From CAZBSE01 sp964561115 (GTDB lineage Bacteria; Actinomycetota; Humimicrobiia; Humimicrobiales; Humimicrobiaceae): 25,374 bases of DNA. A model generated the notes under the pieces. That model had not been told where the DNA came from and ran no database searches. It saw only the letters and a program-made list of their open reading frames with translations. The DNA lies in assembly GCA_964561115.1 (NCBI GenBank), contig CAZLOE010000016.1:1-25374 (forward strand), written 5' to 3'. Positions 23,232 through 25,374 of the stretch are shown here, piece by piece (the first letter of the stretch is position 1; each line of letters starts with the position of its first letter). Made by a program: the position numbers and the translations under genes.

Positions 23232-24443
23232 ATGAAGTTTAAGATCAGGGCATTAGACATTAAAACTGAAGAAGAAGGTCTAAAAGAGTTTAAAAAGATC
23301 GGAGCTTCTAATATCGGGTCTTATATAATGGTAGGTAAAATATTTCCCCTGTCTTTGAAAATAAGAGGTGTTAACCAGGTGGCTGCAAGTATTTTAAAGC
23401 AGGAGATGCTGGCAAGAGGTGGAGATGTAGTCACTTCCCGTAATTCACTTACTGAGACTAAAGGAAGGACAGATATTATTATCCAGGGTTCGGTAAGCAG
23501 TATCAAGGACCTTATCGCCAAGATAAAGCAGCAGCCCTTTGGACTTAAAGACCTGTCCCGAGAACTAAAAATCTATTTGGACAGGTTAAATGAGAATAAA
23601 AAAACAAGAGAGCTAACAATAGGCAGCCAAAAATTCAATCTTGATAGGGATGTACTGATAATGGGCATCTTAAATGTCACACCGGATTCTTTTTATGACG
23701 GAGGATATTATTTTGAAAAGGAAAAAGCATATAAAAGAGTTGAAACCATAATCAGCGAAGGGGCAGATATAATTGATGTAGGAGGGATGTCTACCAAGCC
23801 CGGTTCACTGCCTGTAGATACCAGCGAGGAGATCAAAAGGATTATTCCTGTCATAGAATATATCAATAAAAATCATAATATTTTAATATCTGCTGATACC
23901 TACAGGTCAGAAACAGCCTTAAGAGCTATAGCATCCGGAGCGCATATGATAAATGATATAAGCGGGCTTTCAATGGATAAAGGTATGGCAGATGTTATTA
24001 GGAAGAGTAATGTTTCGCTGGTCATCATGCATATAAAAGGGACTCCTGAGAATATGCAGGAAAACCCGGAATATGAAAATGTAATAGATGAGATTTATGA
24101 TTATCTTGAGGATAAAGCAAATACTGCAGTGAATTCAGGAATAAAACCAGAAAAAATAATTGTAGATCCCGGTATCGGTTTCGGCAAGACCACAGAACAT
24201 AATCTGAAGATAATAAACAAAGTCCGTGAATTTAAAATGCTTGGATATCCTGTACTTATAGGGGTTTCAAGAAAATCTTTTATCGGTAATGTATTAGATT
24301 TACCAGTAGAAGAAAGACTGGAAGGGAGTCTTGCTGCGTCAGTCTGTTCAGTTATGGGAGGAGTAAATATTCTAAGGGTACACGATGTAAAGGAAACTAT
24401 AAAAGCGGTAAAGATCGCAAAAAGTATTATCGATGAGTTTTAG
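23232..24443 (+). CDS. folP: Dihydropteroate synthase, long form with N-terminal domain
   Basis: Condenses hydroxymethyl-dihydropterin diphosphate with p-aminobenzoate; the target of sulfonamides in general. 403 aa, against about 270-280 for the core enzyme. The core starts near residue 130: MGILNVTPDSFYDGG (144-158), ADIIDVGGMSTKPG (178-191), SADTYRSETALRAIASGAHMINDISG, VDPGIGFGKTTEHN, IGVSRKSFIG and a final RVHDV. The second signature usually reads GGESTRPG; here Glu and Arg are replaced by Met and Lys. The first about 125 aa (RGVNQVAASILKQEMLARGGD, KIKQQPFGLKDLSRELKIYL) form an extra domain known from some clostridial and thermophile FolP proteins. Three bases separate it from folE. Confidence 0.95.
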   Translation: MKFKIRALDIKTEEEGLKEFKKIGASNIGSYIMVGKIFPLSLKIRGVNQVAASILKQEMLARGGDVVTSRNSLTETKGRTDIIIQGSVSSIKDLIAKIKQQPFGLKDLSRELKIYLDRLNENKKTRELTIGSQKFNLDRDVLIMGILNVTPDSFYDGGYYFEKEKAYKRVETIISEGADIIDVGGMSTKPGSLPVDTSEEIKRIIPVIEYINKNHNILISADTYRSETALRAIASGAHMINDISGLSMDKGMADVIRKSNVSLVIMHIKGTPENMQENPEYENVIDEIYDYLEDKANTAVNSGIKPEKIIVDPGIGFGKTTEHNLKIINKVREFKMLGYPVLIGVSRKSFIGNVLDLPVEERLEGSLAASVCSVMGGVNILRVHDVKETIKAVKIAKSIIDEF

Positions 24444-24454
24444 TATTATTTGAT

Positions 24455-25339
24455 ATGTTTAAGATACTGATAAAAAATCTTAACTTATTCGGCTATCATG
24501 GTGTAAAAGAAAGCGAGAAAAGTGAGGGCCAGAATTTCCGTTTCAACATTGAAGTCTTTATAAAAAAAGATGATTTTTCAAAGGATGACAGCATAGAAGA
24601 TACTGTAAATTATTCTGAAATAATAAAGCTGGTAAAAAGAATAAACAGCAGCAGCAGTTTTGATCTCCTGGAAACGCTGGCACAGGAGATAGCCGGACAA
24701 ATAGAAAAGATGTCTCCTCTAATAGGAAAAGTAGCAGTAAAGATAGAAAAAACATCTCCTCCCATTAAGGAGAATCTTGAATCAGTGGGCGTGGAATATG
24801 TTTTAAACAGCGAAGAAAAGGCTAAAACTACTTCAAAAAAAACAGCAGCTGATGTTTATTTGTCAGCAGGTTCAAATATGGGCGGTAGAGAAGACAATTT
24901 AAGAAAGGCTGCCGATATGATTGAAGCCAATCCTAATATCAATGTGATTAAAGTGTCTTCTATATATGAAACAGAACCTATGTATGTTAAGGATCAGAAT
25001 TATTTCTATAATATAGTTCTGCAATGCCGGGTCGATAAAAAACTCGGGCCGTTTGAGATGATGGGTTTTTTAAAAGGTATAGAGTATAAGCTTGGAAGAC
25101 AGAAAATCGATAAAAAATACGGTCCGAGAATAATAGATATAGACCTTTTATATTATGGAAAGACTACTCTGCAATCTGATTTTTTAACTGTTCCGCATCC
25201 AAAAATAATGGAAAGAAAATTTGTACTGTTCCCCTTAAGCGAGATAGCACCAGATTTTAAAATAAAAGGTAAAAATATAAAAGAAATCCTTAAAAGTACC
25301 ACTCTTACCGAAAAGGTGACCTTGATAAAAAACTGGTAA
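24455..25339 (+). CDS. folBK: Bifunctional dihydroneopterin aldolase / HPPK (FolB-FolK fusion)
   Basis: Two consecutive folate enzymes in one 294-aa chain. Residues 1-117 are FolB: FGYHGVKESEKSEGQNF (12-28), DTVNYSEI, and LLETLAQEIA with the conserved Glu, then VAVKIEKTSPPI. A Lys/Ser/Thr-rich linker (118-131) leads to FolK, about 132-294: VYLSAGSNMGGREDNLRKA (135-153), VSSIYETEPMY, FYNIV, YGPRIIDIDLLYYG and the C-terminal VPHPKIMERKFVLFPLSEIAP. FolK motifs are all present, although DR after SNMGG is RE here. It follows folP after 11 bases. The final 35 bases of the window (25340-25374) show nothing. Confidence 0.95.
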   Translation: MFKILIKNLNLFGYHGVKESEKSEGQNFRFNIEVFIKKDDFSKDDSIEDTVNYSEIIKLVKRINSSSSFDLLETLAQEIAGQIEKMSPLIGKVAVKIEKTSPPIKENLESVGVEYVLNSEEKAKTTSKKTAADVYLSAGSNMGGREDNLRKAADMIEANPNINVIKVSSIYETEPMYVKDQNYFYNIVLQCRVDKKLGPFEMMGFLKGIEYKLGRQKIDKKYGPRIIDIDLLYYGKTTLQSDFLTVPHPKIMERKFVLFPLSEIAPDFKIKGKNIKEILKSTTLTEKVTLIKNW

Positions 25340-25374
25340 AGAAATTTTAGTTTTTATTCTCATCCAGCTTCTCT

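Overview
The window is chromosomal DNA of a bacterium with A/T-rich genes (about two thirds A+T by eye). Candidate lineages come from gene order only. The run rpmE-thyX-DUF1385-prfA-prmC downstream of rho, and tilS-hpt-ftsH followed by folate genes, fit a deep-branching, low-GC relative of the Actinobacteria or a neighbouring Gram-positive-type phylum. Supporting traits are a T-box leader, frequent TTG starts, lipoprotein signals and CCA-encoding tRNAs. This placement is inference; there is no rRNA gene in the window.

Layout. Positions 1-3.0 kb look accessory. A TolB-like six-repeat lipoprotein and a TSUP-family permease stand alone, separated by long A/T-rich spacers. Three direct copies of a ~54-60 bp repeat (at 1, 1204 and 2438) sit in the spacers, one after each gene. 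A 56-aa membrane protein (2647-2817, minus), a tRNA 3'-end relic (about 2946-2976) and an intact tRNA-Arg(CCU) (3020-3096, minus) close this part. The accessory block lies on the 3' side of the tRNA, as expected at an integration hot spot. From 3.1 kb on the content is core: ddl and a PLP aminotransferase (minus), a GNAT protein, a Trp T-box leader controlling a stand-alone TrpB2, rho, an inverted folD with an extra C-terminal tail, the rpmE-thyX-DUF1385-prfA-prmC run, an ion-transporter-superfamily permease, initiator tRNA, a lipoprotein, a YmdB-type phosphodiesterase, tilS-hpt-ftsH, and folE-folP-folBK.

How the genes work together. folE, folB, folP and folK make dihydropteroate from GTP and p-aminobenzoate. 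FolD interconverts one-carbon folates, and ThyX uses methylene-tetrahydrofolate for dTMP without generating dihydrofolate. PrfA, PrmC, bL31, tRNA-fMet, tRNA-Arg and TilS serve translation; PrmC would methylate the GGQ of the adjacent PrfA. Regulatory RNA is prominent: a complete T-box with UGG specifier, a nested hairpin directly before the rpmE ribosome site, a long rho leader, and two well-formed tRNA promoters.

Most worth a second look: the three-copy intergenic repeat that brackets single-gene cassettes, the tRNA relic and boundary, the tiny membrane gene, the T-box/TrpB2 unit, the rpmE leader and the extended FolD. I did not find a CRISPR array, transposase, integrase, phage gene or recognisable defence system.
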